A stretch of 64,000 nt of DNA from Phialocephala subalpina (GCA_900073065.1 FJOG01000003.1:2420133-2484132); one strand, 5' to 3'. Counted from the stretch's first letter, positions 22,378 to 35,144 are shown. The notes: generated by a model from the letters alone, not told the origin. Translations and numbers: made by a program.

Positions 22378-22576
22378 TTGGAAGTGCACAACAACGCGTA
22401 TGATACTGTACGGCTTTACGAGTTTTGATACCCTGAATGAAATTACGATTTACTACATAATTGGTAACCCATTATTATGAAACGACCATACCATAACCGC
22501 CCCTTTTCCCTGTCGTTCCCAAACATAGTAATGTTCCGCCCCTCGTCCTTATACATTCATATCTTACTATGAAGAA

Positions 22577-23442
22577 TTAGCTCATAGCATCCCCAGCGGG
22601 GGCTCCAACTCTTACACGAGGTGCTGCTGCACCGGCAGGTCTGGCACCTGGTTGAGGACCCATTCTCTTGCTCCTAGAAGAATCTCAGCATTTGCGAATA
22701 TACAGTTGGAAGGAGGAACATACATCATGGTTCTGCTAAGGAAGGAAATACCAATCATGAACATCCAGGAAGGAACAACAGCGAAGATCCAGAAGATGTA
22801 GCCGATGGGAACTGCTAAACCATACTGGGCAAGGGGGCCATCGAATGGGTGGAAGTATCCATCGTAGATCTTGACCTCCTGCTTCGCCTCAGGGGTGTTG
22901 AGGTCGGTAAAGGTCTTGATGGCCGTGGTAGATATGTTCAAAGGCTTGACTCTGCATACGACTGGTGCAGGTGGTGCAACGACGTCGAAGATCCAGAGTG
23001 AGGGGGGTCCAGCACCCCAGGCATTGCAGAGAACCGGCTGGTCTTCGCAGTTGAGGTAGGCAAGATGAGGAGCCGTAGGGTTGACGGTCCACAATGCTGC
23101 AGTTTCGTTGAAAGCAGTCTCAATCTGACCACATTGACCGAAGCATGTCTTGTTGCCTCCGGTGACGAGAACCCACCACTCTTCTGGCTTTGTGCTTGTT
23201 GGCTTGACGCTTGATCGGATGGTGCTCTCCCAGTCGTTAAGGGTCAGGACCTTGAGCGTCTTGCCGCCGGCTTTGGCAGCAACGGCTTCAGGTGTGTGCG
23301 CCTTGTTGGGGTTTGGGATATAGGAGGAGATCTTATCGAACCAGTATTGAGCTTGAGCTTTGGCTTGTTCGAGAGGGGTATCTTGTTGCGCAGCAGCCGC
23401 AAGGAGCGGAAGTGCCAGGATGGAAGCTGTAGAGAAGCGCAT
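22577..23442 (-). CDS. ER membrane protein with thioredoxin-like lumenal domain (function unknown)
   Basis: Exons 23442-22724 and 22673-22577 join in phase 2 to give 271 residues. An N-terminal signal peptide (MRFSTASILALPLLAAAAQQ) precedes a lumenal domain with a possible thioredoxin-like layout: KTLKVLTLNDWES, EEWWVLVTGG, a CFGQC motif (C100-X3-C104 rather than CX2C), further cysteines (NCEDQPVLC) and PPSLWIF. One or two hydrophobic segments follow (about 205-237, YGLAVPIGYIFWIF) and a short basic, Pro/Ala-rich tail begins SKRMGPQPG. N-glycosylation sequons are present (NKT, NET). Some databases call such fungal proteins 'peptidyl-tRNA hydrolase', which the sequence does not support. Divergent from rrp12 across 631 bp. 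Confidence 0.8.
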
Positions 23443-24073
23443 ACTGCCGGTAGAGCTTGGTTCGTTCTTGGAGGTGAGGAGGAGGAGGAGAGGAGATGTA
23501 GGCTGCAGGAGCTTCGCGCAACCTCAAAAGTATGGTATGATGTAAGTGCTAGCGATAAGCACGACTCGGCTTATTGCGCAAAGAAGGAAAGAGTGGAAAG
23601 GAGAGAAGCGTAGAAGTACGAAGCTACAAAGATTACAATGAAGTAATATTTGCAAGAAGAACAACAGGAGACAAAAGGCCAGATGTTGATGATAACAACA
23701 GAGAAGGAGAGAAGCTAGAAGAAGTCAAGGGTCCAACAAATTACCTCTGGGGAATCGTTCCCATGGTGAGCGGCGCAGAGACCGGCCTTGGCTTCGAGCT
23801 CTCCTGTCGAGAGCCTTGTATCCACTCAGAGAGCTGCGTATTTTTCAGCATGGATTGCGCTAGACCTTTTCAGGCATTAGCCGAACGGCTAATCCCAAAG
23901 TGTCCCGGGCGTGTCCCGCAGGTGAAGAACCATTTTGCGGGGCCTTACCAGCTACGGCAGACTTCTGCACAAGTGGTTGATCGCTATCGTTTATCGGGAA
24001 ACTTTTTTTGTGTGGTGAACTTTTTTGAAGAACATTCGAAGTAAGGCGCAGAGAGCCCATACATTTCTGCAAG
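23443..24073. other. Divergent promoter region, no gene seen
   Basis: 631 bp between the ER membrane protein and rrp12. Purine-rich around 23580-23740. No coding signal or repeat recognised. Confidence 0.5.
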
Positions 24074-27000
24074 ATGTCTCTCCAGGAGAAGCTCGACAAG
24101 ATTCGATCGCCGAAGCTACAGAATCAACAATCAGTAAGCCTTTCTGGCAATAACCCCGGGAAACTATAGCATTCTAACGCTCATTTTCAGACGCATATTG
24201 TATTGTCTGCCGTGGAAGATACCCTACGAGACCAGAAAACTGAAGCTTCCCCCAATGGATACTTTGCGGCACTCCTTGCCTTACTGCGACAAGCTATTTC
24301 GACTTCGGGTTTGAATAAGGATTTGGCAACTTCAGTTGTCTACCTGCTCGATGTCGTTGCTCCATATGCCCCGCAGCCGCTTCTCCAATCGAAATTCTCG
24401 GAAATCCTTACAGCTCTGGCTCCAGCCTTGACATTCGCAGAAGCAGATGCACCATTACTCCGACCGTCGATAGGATGTCTCGAAACTCTTCTGGTGGCTC
24501 AGAATTCGAAAGCATGGGAATTGTCGCAAACACAAATCAGCCCGCGTCGTGCGGTGGCTGGACTTTTGGCTCTAGCGGTGGACCACAGACCGAAGATCAG
24601 GAAGAGGGCACAGGAGGCTTTAGCAAAGGTTTTGAAGAGTCCTCCTCCGAGTGTTTCTCTGGACCACCCTGCGGCGGATATGTGTGCGGAGACTGCGTTG
24701 AGGAGTCTAATTGACCTTGCAGCGCGGTCAAGCCAGGCGAAGAAGCAAAAGAAAGGTGGAGCGACAGAGAACGAACCGGCATTGATACATGCATTACAAC
24801 TAGTGAAGACTGTAGCTTTGGCTTCAGGAGGATGGCCGGCCAAGAAGATTGAAGCTCTATGTGAGATTCTTCTAAACATTTCGAGGTCAAACAATGAGTA
24901 TATGACTATGGCTTCGTTCGAAGTATTCGAAATTATCTTCGAGGGTATGGCAGCAGACGAGGCATCCTCATCAAAGCTACCACGACTGCTCGAGGTCATC
25001 TCAGAACTCAGACCTTCGCAAAACGATTCGCAGCTTCTACCACCTTGGATTGCTGTATTGTCAAGGGGATACGATGTCTCGGCTCAGATTGAACCAGAAG
25101 AGACATTTCAGAAGCTCCCCGAACTATTCAATCTCGTTTCAGCGTTTTTGGCCTCCTCGTCACACAACATTCGCGTGTCTGCGTCGGAATGTTTAATATC
25201 ATTCATGGCCAATTGTGTTCCAGACTCTGTCTTGATCGAGCCTTCGATATACGATGAAAAGATCTTGGAAAAGCTAGCAAAAGCAGCAGTGGAGCTTCTG
25301 AGTGTGAAATATCAGGCGGCATGGATGGAATCATTCAACGTGATGGGTGCCATGTTCGACAGTCTACGATGGAGGGCTGACCCAATTTTGGCCGACGTCG
25401 TAAAGACCATTGGTGAGCTTCGAGGGAACGAGTCGTTTGCTGGCAAGAAAGAGGCCGATGAGATTCTTGGGAAAGCCATCCGAGCTATGGGCCCTGAAAG
25501 TGTTCTAAACAATCTACCTCTGAATCTGGCAAAGCCCAAACCTGGACAACCTGGTCGTGCGTGGATGCTACCAATTATGCGCGACTATGTTAGCAACACA
25601 AATCTTCAGCATTTCAGGACCGAGTTTGTACCATTGAGCGAGATAATGTTCCAGCGAGTCATCGACAATGGCGTTGCTGAGAAGACAATGGAGATCAAGA
25701 TTTTTGAGACTCTTGTTCAGCAGATCTGGGCATTGTTGCCAGGCTACTGCGACTTACCGCTTGATTTTACTGAGGCGTTTAATCAATCTTTCGCTGAGCT
25801 GGTGTCAAATCTGCTCTACAAGCAAATAGAGTTGCGACCTGATGTCTGCAGGGCTTTACAGACATTGGTGGACTCAAACAAGGCCATAGTTGCTATCGAG
25901 GGAGATGAAGACCTTGTTCTGCAAAGCCGAATTTCAAAAGCTACAGCTCAGAAGAACCTCGACCACCTCTCAACGTTCGCCAGCAATATGCTAGCAGTTC
26001 TGTTCAATGTCTACAGCCAAACATTACCGCAATATCGGTCGTACATTCTACAATGCATAAACGCATATCTCAGTATTGCACCGACTAAGGATCTCATGGA
26101 GACCTTCGAGCGAGTAACGGCCATGCTTGCATCTTCAATATCTGAAGCAGCAGCACAAACTAAAGAGGAGAAACAAAAACAGAAGGATCAGAAGGCAGTT
26201 GACAAGATGCCACCCACCAGCCATACCTTGATGGATCTGGTCATCACTATATCGATTTACCTTCCTCGTGAGAGCTTTGCCACTCTCTTCAACATCGCGT
26301 CCATTATCATCGTAAAGGACGATGATCCGCAACTTCAGAAGAAGGCCTACAAGCTCATCCCACGGTTATCTGAATCAGAAATCGGCAAGCAGGCCTTGAA
26401 CGAGCGGAGCGCAGAACTCCAGCAGTTGCTTCTCAGCAGCGCAGAAAAGGTTTCTGCTCCAGCAAAGCGAGACCGTCTCTCCTCAATCTCCACCCTCACC
26501 CCCTTCCTCCCAAGCGACTCCCTTCATTTCATCCCCAGCATCCTTTCTGAAGTCGTCATCTCCTGCAAAGAAGTCAACGAGCGAGCCCGAACCGCAGCTT
26601 TCGATCTCCTCGTCTTCATGGGCGAGAAGATCGCCTCATCTGACGGAGCTCTCATCCAAAACAGCAAAGTCCCCCACATGGCAGACGACGCACCATCCGT
26701 TCCCGCCACTCTCGAGGAGTACTTCACAATGGTCAGCGCCGGTCTAGCAGGCAACACACCAAACATGCAATCCGCCTGTATCACCGCCCTGACGCGAATA
26801 CTCTACCATTTCCGCGAATCCCTCAAAGTAGAAACAATCACCGACCTAGTTGAAACAATGGATCTATTCCTTACTTCCAACAACCGCGAAATCGTCCGCA
26901 GCGTCCTCGGCTTCGTTAAAGTCTGCATCATCAGCTTACCATCCGACGTCATGCTTCCCAGGCTCAAATCCTTGGTACCAAACCTCATGGTCTGGAGTCA

Positions 27001-27895
27001 TGAACATAAAGCCCATTTCAAGGCAAAGGTCAAGCATATCCTCGAACGTATGATCCGACGCTTCGGCGTAGATGTCGTGAACAAATACTGTCCAGAAGAA
27101 GACCGCAAGCTAATCGCCAACATCCGGAAGACGAAAGAGAGGAATAAGAGACATAAAGATGCCACCAAAGCCGCCGGAGCAGAAGGAAGCGATGGCGAGT
27201 CTGCACCAAAGAGAAAGGGCCGATTTGAGAGCGAGTACGATGAAGCCCTTCACGGCAGCGACGACGACTCTGATGGTTCCGATATCTCAGACAACGAAGT
27301 TCTCGGCAAGAGTAAACGAGGTACAAAGAAAGGCGGCAAGACCTACATCGTTGAAGACGAAGAAGAACCTTTGGATCTTCTGGATCGTAAGGCACTAGCG
27401 AATATCTCGTCAACGAAACCTCTCAAGCAAAAAGCACCTACGAAGACAAAAGCCAAGATGGATCTCGATGGAAAGCTATTGCTTGGCGGAGACAGTGACG
27501 ATGAAGACGATGCGATGATCATTGATACGCCAGCTGAGAACAGAGAGGATATTGGTGGTGTTGATGCATATGTCAGTGCTATCAAGGGCCGTGATGCTGT
27601 GCAGAGAGGTAGAGGAGGAAGATTGAAGTTCTCGAATAAGAGGGCCAAGGATGAGGATGATGAGATGGAGGTTGATGAAGAAGATATGAAGGCTGTCAAG
27701 AAGCAAATTGGGGGCAATTCGAGAGACAATTTCCGAGATAGAGGAAGAGGAGGTCCAAGAGGCGGGAGGGTAGGACGCGGCGGAATTGCGAGCGGGAGAA
27801 GGGGCTTAGGCGAGGAGAAGCGACATGGCGGTAGTGGTGGAGGACGGGGCGGAAGAGTAATGAAGTCCCCGCGCGGAAAAGGCGTTCGGAGGTAA
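24074..27895 (+). CDS. rrp12: Ribosomal RNA-processing protein Rrp12
   Basis: HEAT-repeat factor required for export and maturation of pre-40S and pre-60S particles. Exon 1 (24074-24133, MSLQEKLDKIRSPKLQNQQS) joins exon 2 (24191-27895) in phase 0, giving 1,254 residues, normal for Rrp12. Family features: RRAVAGLLALAVDHRPKIRK, the NUC173 region with AWMLPIMRDYVSNTNLQHFR, and VKHILERMIRRFGVDVVNKY near the end of the repeats. The C-terminal ~230 residues are low-complexity: acidic/basic blocks (HGSDDDSDGSDISDNE) and an RGG-rich tail (GRGGPRGGRVGRGG), fitting an RNA-associated nucleolar protein. No lesions. Confidence 0.93.
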
Positions 27896-28243
27896 AATAA
27901 GGTACGAATAGCATGAATGGAGTCTTGGCTGATCTGAATTGTGTGGGGAGAATGCATTGGCCTGTCACATGATTCCGAGCTGGATGGTGATGACTTCACC
28001 TGTCAAAGGAGTTCTTCGACGCGCTACCAACATCGTCCCTTGCTCCCACATTAATTAGATTGTCTCAGCTAACGATTAGGTACCGAGGAAGCAAGCTCCC
28101 TATCCAAGCAAGGTTCTTGGATACATTATTGAGCTAAGCACAAAGCAATGTGTTACATCATCGAGTTCGATGACAGCTACATTCAGTAAGGCTGGTGAGG
28201 GTGCATTATAACGCGTTCATCCTGTCTCTTCTATGTAGATCTC
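27896..28243. other. Intergenic, upstream of dehydrogenase
   Basis: Between rrp12 and the dehydrogenase gene, same strand. No coding signal or repeat recognised. Confidence 0.5.
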
Positions 28244-29453
28244 ATGTCTTTTATCATTTCTCGACGCGTGCTCTTCTCGCAGGTATCTCGAACAGCAGTT
28301 TCTTGTTCCTACATCCGTACATATCAATCTCAGCAGCCCTTCAAAGGTAGCAATATGGCAGCAATAATTGACACAGTTAAATCCACCATCGCCGAAAACT
28401 TCGGCGGTGCAAGGTACCTCTCTTCCCCCTCAAACCATCACATCTAAATAACACCTCTTGGCCACTTCTTCGCCTCCCCAGAGCACCAATTCGACATCCA
28501 AACCGACGTCCCCGACCTCACCTCCAAAGTCGCAATCGTAACTGGCGGCTCCGAAGGAATCGGCTACGGCTGCACCCACACCCTCCTAAAAAAACAACGT
28601 CTCAAAACTCTTCATCCTCTCCCTCAGCCAAGAAGTAGTAGACGGAGCCCTCGACTCCATCTCCGGCGAACTCGGTCCCGAAACCGCACGAAAAGTAACA
28701 TTCATCCGCTGCGACATGGGCGATTGGTCCCGGGTCGCAGCTGTAGCCAAGGAAATCGCAGATTCAACGGATAGAGTCGATATCTTGATCAATAATGCGG
28801 CGAGGGGGATTATGACTTATACTTTGACGGAGGATGATGGGGTTGATAGACACATGGCTGTTAACCATATGGGACATGTTATTTTGACTTCTCATCTGTT
28901 GCCGTTGATGAAGAGGACCGCGGAGAAAGGGAATACGGTCAGGGTTGTAACGTTGGGATCGAATGCTCATCAGGCTACGCCTTCGGATTGCAAATTTGAA
29001 AGTTTGGAGGAATTGAATCAGGATTTGGGACCGAATGGACAGTATGGAAGGAGCAAGTTGGCGCAGATGCTTTATGTGAGGTATCTTGCTAAGCATCTTA
29101 CGAGCAGATATCCGAAGATTCTTGCGAATACTGTTCACCCTGGCTTCGTCGATACGAAGATGTCTAGAGATGATATCCATGAGCCGTATCCGTTGGCTGG
29201 ATATGCGATGAGTGTCGGTATGGCGCCGTTCAAGAAAGATCAATGGATGGGAGCTACGAGTGCGTTGTACTCTGCAACGAAGACGGAGAAGAGTGGGGAG
29301 TATATTTGTCCGCCTGCTGTTCCAGAGCAAGGGAGCTGCCTTTTTCAGAGTGATGAGTTAATGGAGAATTTGATGACGTTGACGAGGCAGGTAGTGAAGG
29401 AGAAGACAAGGAGCGAGAGTGTGGACAAGGGATGTCCTTTTGAGTTTGTCTAA
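28244..29453 (+). CDS. Short-chain dehydrogenase/reductase with a one-base frame break
   Basis: NAD(P)-dependent Rossmann-fold oxidoreductase, resembling retinol-dehydrogenase/WWOX-type SDRs. Exon 1 (28244-28406) begins with an Arg/Ser-rich, mitochondrial-targeting-like segment (SRRVLFSQVSRTAVSCSYIR). Exon 2 runs 28482-29453 through donor GGCG|GTGCAA. Cofactor motif TGGSEGIG, NNAAR (usually NNAG/NNAA) and catalytic YGRSK are present, followed by VHPGFVDTKM. After TLLK the frame shifts at a run of seven A (28588-28594); with six, the protein reads straight through (NNVSKLFILSLSQEVVDG). The remainder is intact, so this is a sequencing error or a very recent null allele. A second possible start is MAAIIDTVKS within exon 1. 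Substrate unknown. Confidence 0.75.
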
Positions 29454-30155
29454 GCAAAGCGACGTGAATAGTTGGAAGAGAATTTAGAGAGAGTCGAGTT
29501 TCAGTCGACATATGTGCTTGAATCTCAATCCAATCACAGTGGCATTGATGCTCCTCCTTCTCCGTGTTTTTGCCTTCCTTTTGTCATTTATTCGTTCTGG
29601 CTAATTGTCATCAACGGCCTGAGACGTATGGTCTGTCGTGGTGGTTGCTGCTTCAAAAGAGGATGACATGGTGTAGGAACATCCACAAGATTCAGGAGAA
29701 AGGGAAGTGATGCGGGCAGAAACAGTCTCGCAAATAGCGGCCGCAGTGAGAACACGAATCAACCAACCTTGCAGAATGAGCAAACAGTAAATTCTGTATT
29801 CGCGCAAGGAGATTGAAGCAGAGGTTTCATCCCATTTTTGTCAAACAATTACCAAATAAGTCGGTTGAGTCTCTCGGAGATTCTGGTTGACTGGTAACCA
29901 AAAGAAGATGGGTAGATCACCAGTGAAGGCAAAAGATGGAAAGGTATCACAGCAAAGGCTGCAACATAGTGTTTAATAATTTGTACACAGTACTAATTCC
30001 AATTACCTGTTTGGAGACGGAAAGATATATAACACGAATTGGCAAATGCCAGTTTCCAACCCCTCCGCTTTTCCATTCCTCTTTCCCCTCCTTCCCCTCA
30101 ACCCCTTCACAGCATCACAATCCGGAGTACCAAGCAATAATCAGAGATGATTAGC
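29454..30155. other. Intergenic between convergent genes, no gene seen
   Basis: 3' flanks of the dehydrogenase and the polygalacturonase. No coding signal, no repeat recognised. Confidence 0.55.
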
Positions 30156-31458
30156 TTAGCAAGAAGCACCAGAAGGAACATTCTTGCAAGCAGTGCTGGT
30201 CTTTCCTCCAGTAACCGAGTTACCAGTCCAAGTCCATCCGGAGCAAGATCCACTTCCGCAAAGGATATAAACGTTAGTTCCGGAAGAGCTGACGGTACCC
30301 TTGACACCAGAGACGGTAAGACCAGTAATGGGAACACCAGTGGTAGGAGTACCAGTAGGAGACCCGTTCTCGTAATCTTGCTCAATGACGATACCGTACT
30401 TGGTGATACCGGAGAGAGTGATGTCCTTGTAGGTAACGCCTGAGACGGAACCAGTAGCGCCGTAGACGGTCTTGACGCGGACACCGTTTTGGGAGTTCTT
30501 GATGGTGGAGGAGAGGATGTTGACGGTCTTGACGACGTTGTCGGAACGGCCGCCGACGGATCCTTGTGTTCATGTTAGTATTGCTCGCTTGCCAACAAAG
30601 AGTAAGTGATGATATAACTTACCGATGGAAAGACCATGACCACCGGAGCAAGTTCCACCGGTGAAAGTAATCGAGGTACCAGAGTTAATAGCAAGACAAT
30701 CATCCTGGTTCTGGATGTTTGCACCAGTGATGGTAACACCGGTAGAAGAACCGACATCGAAAGCATCAGTGTTGTGTCCAAGCTCATCAGTGTCACCAGC
30801 AGAGTTATCCATCTTGATGTTGGTGACAGCCAAAGTGGTAGCGCCGTTGATGGACATGAGTTGGACAGGGGAGTTCTTGAAGTTCAAGCCGGTGATGGAG
30901 GATGTGGTCAGGGAGTGGGCGTAGAAGAACTTGGGCTTGGTCTTGCCGCCGTTGGTTCCCTTTCCGTCCCACCATCTAGCTCCGCCGCCATCGATCACGT
31001 TGCCGGAGGCGCCGGTGACGGCTGGAATCAATGTAAGCAAAGATTTGTAGTTGAGGAGGGAGCAAAGACGTACTGATGTCAGTGCCAGAGACTGAGATGA
31101 GAGGGCCGGACCACTCTTCATAACCGAAGGAGGTGGTTCCCTCGAAGATGACCTGATAATGTTAGTATTTCGAAAGCTTCGAAGAGAAAACGCGAAGTAG
31201 ACATACCTTGGTACCCTTGGTCAACTTAGTCAGGTCAAGGGTAGTTCCAGAAGGAACAGTGATGCCAGAAAGGACAATAGTAGCACAAGAAGCCTTAGAC
31301 TTGCTAACAGCAGCCGCACCGCTCGAGCCCGAAAAGGTGCAAGAAGCCCTCTTAGCAAGATCCGGAGCAGCAGTAGGAGCAGGCATCGCCGCCGGAGCAG
31401 CAGAAACGAAGGTGGCAGCAGTAGCCAAGAGGCCGAGGACGGCCGAAATGTGAACCAT
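30156..31458 (-). CDS. Endopolygalacturonase, secreted, GH28
   Basis: Plant cell-wall enzyme that hydrolyses alpha-1,4-galacturonan in pectin. Exons 31458-31207, 31152-31074, 31021-30623 and 30562-30156 give 378 residues. A signal peptide ([20 protein letters not shown]) is followed by a short propeptide ending in a Kex2 site (LAKR, residues 34-37). The mature right-handed beta-helix has all GH28 catalytic motifs: [30 protein letters not shown] and VRVKT. Cysteines near the C-terminus ([21 protein letters not shown]) fit the conserved disulfides. Looks fully functional and implies a plant-associated or saprotrophic lifestyle. Upstream 1.5 kb is gene-free and presumably regulatory. Confidence 0.95.
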
Positions 31459-33004
31459 CTTGAATGATTCGTGTGGGGTAAAAATAATGTACTATGAATA
31501 GAAACGAATGTACGCGCTTGATGAAGCTATAGAACGAATGTGAGTGAATGAATGTAGGGAAGATGATGATCTTGGCTATCTGGAAAGACGATGGACAAGC
31601 CTTTCTTATACCCTTGGGAGACTCTTGGAAAGTCTTGAACCTCCACAATTGACGGCGCCACTTGGCAGGGGGAGCTTCACCATCTTCCGTCCACCAACGT
31701 CCTCGTTGTCCTTCATCTGCACAGAATAAAGAGCCAAGACAGATGCCCAGAGAGTTGCCAAGCAAAGTAGATGAACTTCAACTCCATTCTTAATTTCTGA
31801 GAGTTGACGGAAACCCGGAAAGGTGGCGTGTGTGAGAGGGGCGTAGCTGAGGAGCTTGCCTTCAAACACACACAGAAGAATGTGGGCTGTCAGCCTCGAA
31901 AAGTGGACTCCAGGGAGGGAAATCCGAGTTTAAGGAACGCCTTCTGGAATTTGCGAATCAGATAAAGTGCAAAACAGCCACGCCTTATCCCAAAGCAGCC
32001 GTGCTAACCCTGCTGCTTATTAGATCTGGCAGGCATACTGCCAGACTTGCAAGATGAACGGTGGATCTTTTCGGCCCACATGCGAATTTGGACAAACCCA
32101 CAACTCATAAGGTTAAAGCTCAACAAGTAATTCAGCAAATCTCATTCTGTTAGATCTTCGAGACGACCAGCATTCCGGATCCTAACCGTACCTGACCACA
32201 TCCGAAGATGAAGGAGAGTAGCGGATCCCGTAGCGTTTTAAACCGGAAATCATAAGGAGATCTTATGAAACGAACATGCGAAAAGCACGCTAGAACACCC
32301 AATAATTCTTCCGCCAATCGTGAGTTGTTCCTTTCTCAAACTTTAAGTTTGTTGATCCATCGCTCGAGGATGATATCCAAGAGTCTGGGGAAGCTTGGAT
32401 TTAGGCTTGATTTGGGTTTGGAAGAGCTTATTTGAGCTTGACATAGTGATACCAAGGCTCTAAACGGTAGCCGTTGTGGGGTAGTAAACGGTTTTGCCAG
32501 AGACTTGTTGGAGTTTCCCGTCGTAAGCAAGAGCCGACGAAGTCGTCGCCAGATTCAGACGTTGCAAGCATTCAGAGAACTGCTTCGGCCGAAGCTATAC
32601 GGAGTACGAGATCACGCGGACAGCCAAGACGGAGAAACACATCAACTCTCTCTTTCCAACTCCTCAGCAGCTTGGGATAAAGTGAGGATATTCAATTCAC
32701 CGTAAAAGTGACATTCCATCTCAAAGCTCCAGGCCATTGCAGTGTCTCATCTTGCAATGGAAATTCCGGATCGACCCGCAATCACGATGTTGCTGTCCAT
32801 GCGGCGCGATGCGAGACATGCGATGACCGAGGGAAGTGGATCCCGATAGATCTTCGGGAATTTTGCATCCGGAATTCTCATCTGGTATCGTACAAGCACA
32901 ATCTAACAAACTTACAAAGTCATGCCTCTTTTGAAAGCTCCTGCCCCTTTTCAAAGACGCCCACGTGGAACGCCCACATCGTGAAATGAATGAGACGCCT
33001 CATC
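31459..33004. other. Intergenic, polygalacturonase upstream region
   Basis: 1.5 kb without a gene. Two 5'-SYGGRG matches (CreA consensus) occur near 32385 (CTGGGG) and 32476 (GTGGGG), expected by chance at this length, so carbon repression is only a possibility. No repeat found. Confidence 0.45.
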
Positions 33005-35144
33005 TTATTGCGCCAAAACTCTATGCAACAACTTTCCGAGAACGCCGCGAACTCTTTCTGGCCGCTCACCGACACAGGTGAAGACCACAGCTACACTCAT
33101 CGCAAATGCAAGAGTCTCTCGCCATTGATGTTCTGGTGGGTATCTTCTTGGGAAAAGCGTGGCACATGCCCTCGGAGCGACGAAGAGACCCAGTTCTTTC
33201 CTTCGACTTGCGTTTTCGATTAGGACACTCCATCCGCAGAGAGCACAGCCTGCTCCGATACATATGCCCGAATCGATTTTCCGCCGAGCGACGACATCGG
33301 TGCCAATGATCTGTGGTCCAAGGCGAGTCCTGCCCAAGCAGACACCGTAGTAGAACAAGGCGATGAATGTCCCAAGGAACGCAGATGATTTTGCGGAGGA
33401 CCGCAGGGCCGCTTTGAAAGCTTTCGGGGACGGGTCTCGGGTCGCCGTAAGGAGTAGGTTCAGCGGCAGATAGGTTGAGATGGCCCAGACAAATGACTTC
33501 TGGAATCTCGACAGCGCGTGGTATTCGCAGTTCTTGCCAGTTCCCATATGTACCACTTCGCAGGGGTACGGAATGCTTTTGACCGGGTCACCATACTCCA
33601 GTGGCCAGTTGTACTCCTTGCACATATCTTGCAGGACGTGCGCTTGGCCCGTCTCGATTCCATACTTTATCTCTCCATACCGCGTCTTTCGCAGTGCCTC
33701 CAGGAGACGTCGGTCAACTGCTGCTGCAGATTGGATCCATTTGTTGTATGATCGAGGGAGACGATCCGGCGTGTAGATCCAAGCCCACATGATGAGTGCA
33801 CATGAACTTGCGAACATGGCTGGATCGGCTAGTTTCCCTATTAGGCCATCGACCTTTGATTCGGTCAGTAGGATTTTGTGGGGGTTCGGCTGCAGTGACT
33901 TTACCCGATTCCATGTCTGAGCAGCAGTCCTGCGATCTTTACGGTGTGACCACAAGGTTCCAACAATCACATCAAGCGCTCGCATTACAGCGAAGAGACT
34001 GAGATCCAACGTTCGTCCAGCAAAATGGATAGGTCTGAGCACTCGTCCTTGGGAAGTCTCGACATAGATATTTTCGACGTATGCATCGCTTTTCTTCGAT
34101 TGAAGAAGTTTCAAGCTGAACCAGGCAGCTATGAATGTTGACATCCATTTCACTAATCTGTTGAAGTCAGCAGTGGACAAAGCAAGATCAAAGACTACAT
34201 CGCAGAAAGCTCCAATGTATGCAACTATAGCAAAGGGCGAATCTTCTTGGTTTCCATGCTTTCTTCTGGCTTGGGACATTGAGATGGGACAACGTGGCCA
34301 ACATGGCCAGCATGTAGTCTTTACATTGGGAAAATCGAATGTTCGGCAGCAGCAGTCTGCCCGACTGGCGTTGGACTGTAAAAAAAAAGGCCAATGTACC
34401 TTCAGGCAAGGGATATTGCGTGTTAGGAAAGTGCCTAATCCGCTAAGGATAATAGCCGTATACTCGATGTAACTTCTCATGAGTGGAGCATTGCACAATA
34501 AGGGAATCTATGTGATCTTCTTCGAAAGTTGTGATAGGTCTTACAAGCAAACTTGCCAGAATCTGAACATACGAGAACATATCCGGCTTACCTGACTTGT
34601 GCAATCTGAGGGAGGCTCTTTGAGAACAGTGCAATGAGCCGGCGCAAGGGTATCTGTCCATCGTTAGCTCAAAGTTATCGGAAAGGCTAGCGGAACACTT
34701 GTACTTCGAGGAAAGTTGAGCCTCCGACCAATGCAGCACCTTTTCACCAAAGCTGGGAGTCAGTTTGTTGCTTGTTTATATTTCGAGAGTAGGAGAGATG
34801 CAGGTCCTAGGAGCGTACCGCCCCGAGCAATGTGTCCGGAGACAGCACGAAAGAGGGAATAATCATTCGAGAATTTGACACTTACAGAATGTCGGAAATC
34901 TTTGAGGCTCCAGTCCACCCTTTAGAATCTTGCCAAGGGAGATCAGGACATGATCTTCAGCCTTTCCGGGTAAGTTCCTGCCCCTCCTGCCAATGTACAG
35001 CAAGGCCAACGTCATGATCCTCGGAAAGGTTGATGAAGCATACCCCAGCACGTAGGCCCGAAGTATGGGCCGGAGAATAGGAGGAACCCCGTGCTCAAAC
35101 GACCTGTTCCGAGGAACTTGGACAGACTGCTGCTGCATCGTCAT
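33005..35144 (-). CDS. TMEM135-like multi-pass membrane protein
   Basis: Fungal relative of TMEM135, a membrane protein linked to peroxisomes and mitochondrial dynamics in animals. Exons 35144-34886, 34739-34699, 34653-34592 and 34157-33005 are phase-consistent and give 504 residues. Family stretches: LRPILRAYVLGYASSTFPRI, GGLEPQRFPTFCAALVGGST, PLRRLIALFSKSLPQIAQVR, WMSTFIAAWFSLKLL, then YGIETGQAHVLQDMCKEY and YPCEVVHMGTGKNCEYHALS (the Cys-rich signature). Several hydrophobic helices lie in the C-terminal half. The intron between exons 3 and 4 is 434 nt (34158-34591), long for this window; neighbours are 45 and 146 nt. Start at MTMQQQSVQVPRN; an upstream TTG extension is ignored. The family call is from recalled motifs. 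Confidence 0.78.

Noticed and set aside
23574..24044. 156-codon plus-strand frame upstream of rrp12
   Set aside because: Overlaps the divergent promoter and shows no domain or intron structure.
27343..27999. 218-codon antisense frame over the rrp12 3' end
   Set aside because: Ser/Pro-rich shadow of the acidic and RGG-rich rrp12 tail.
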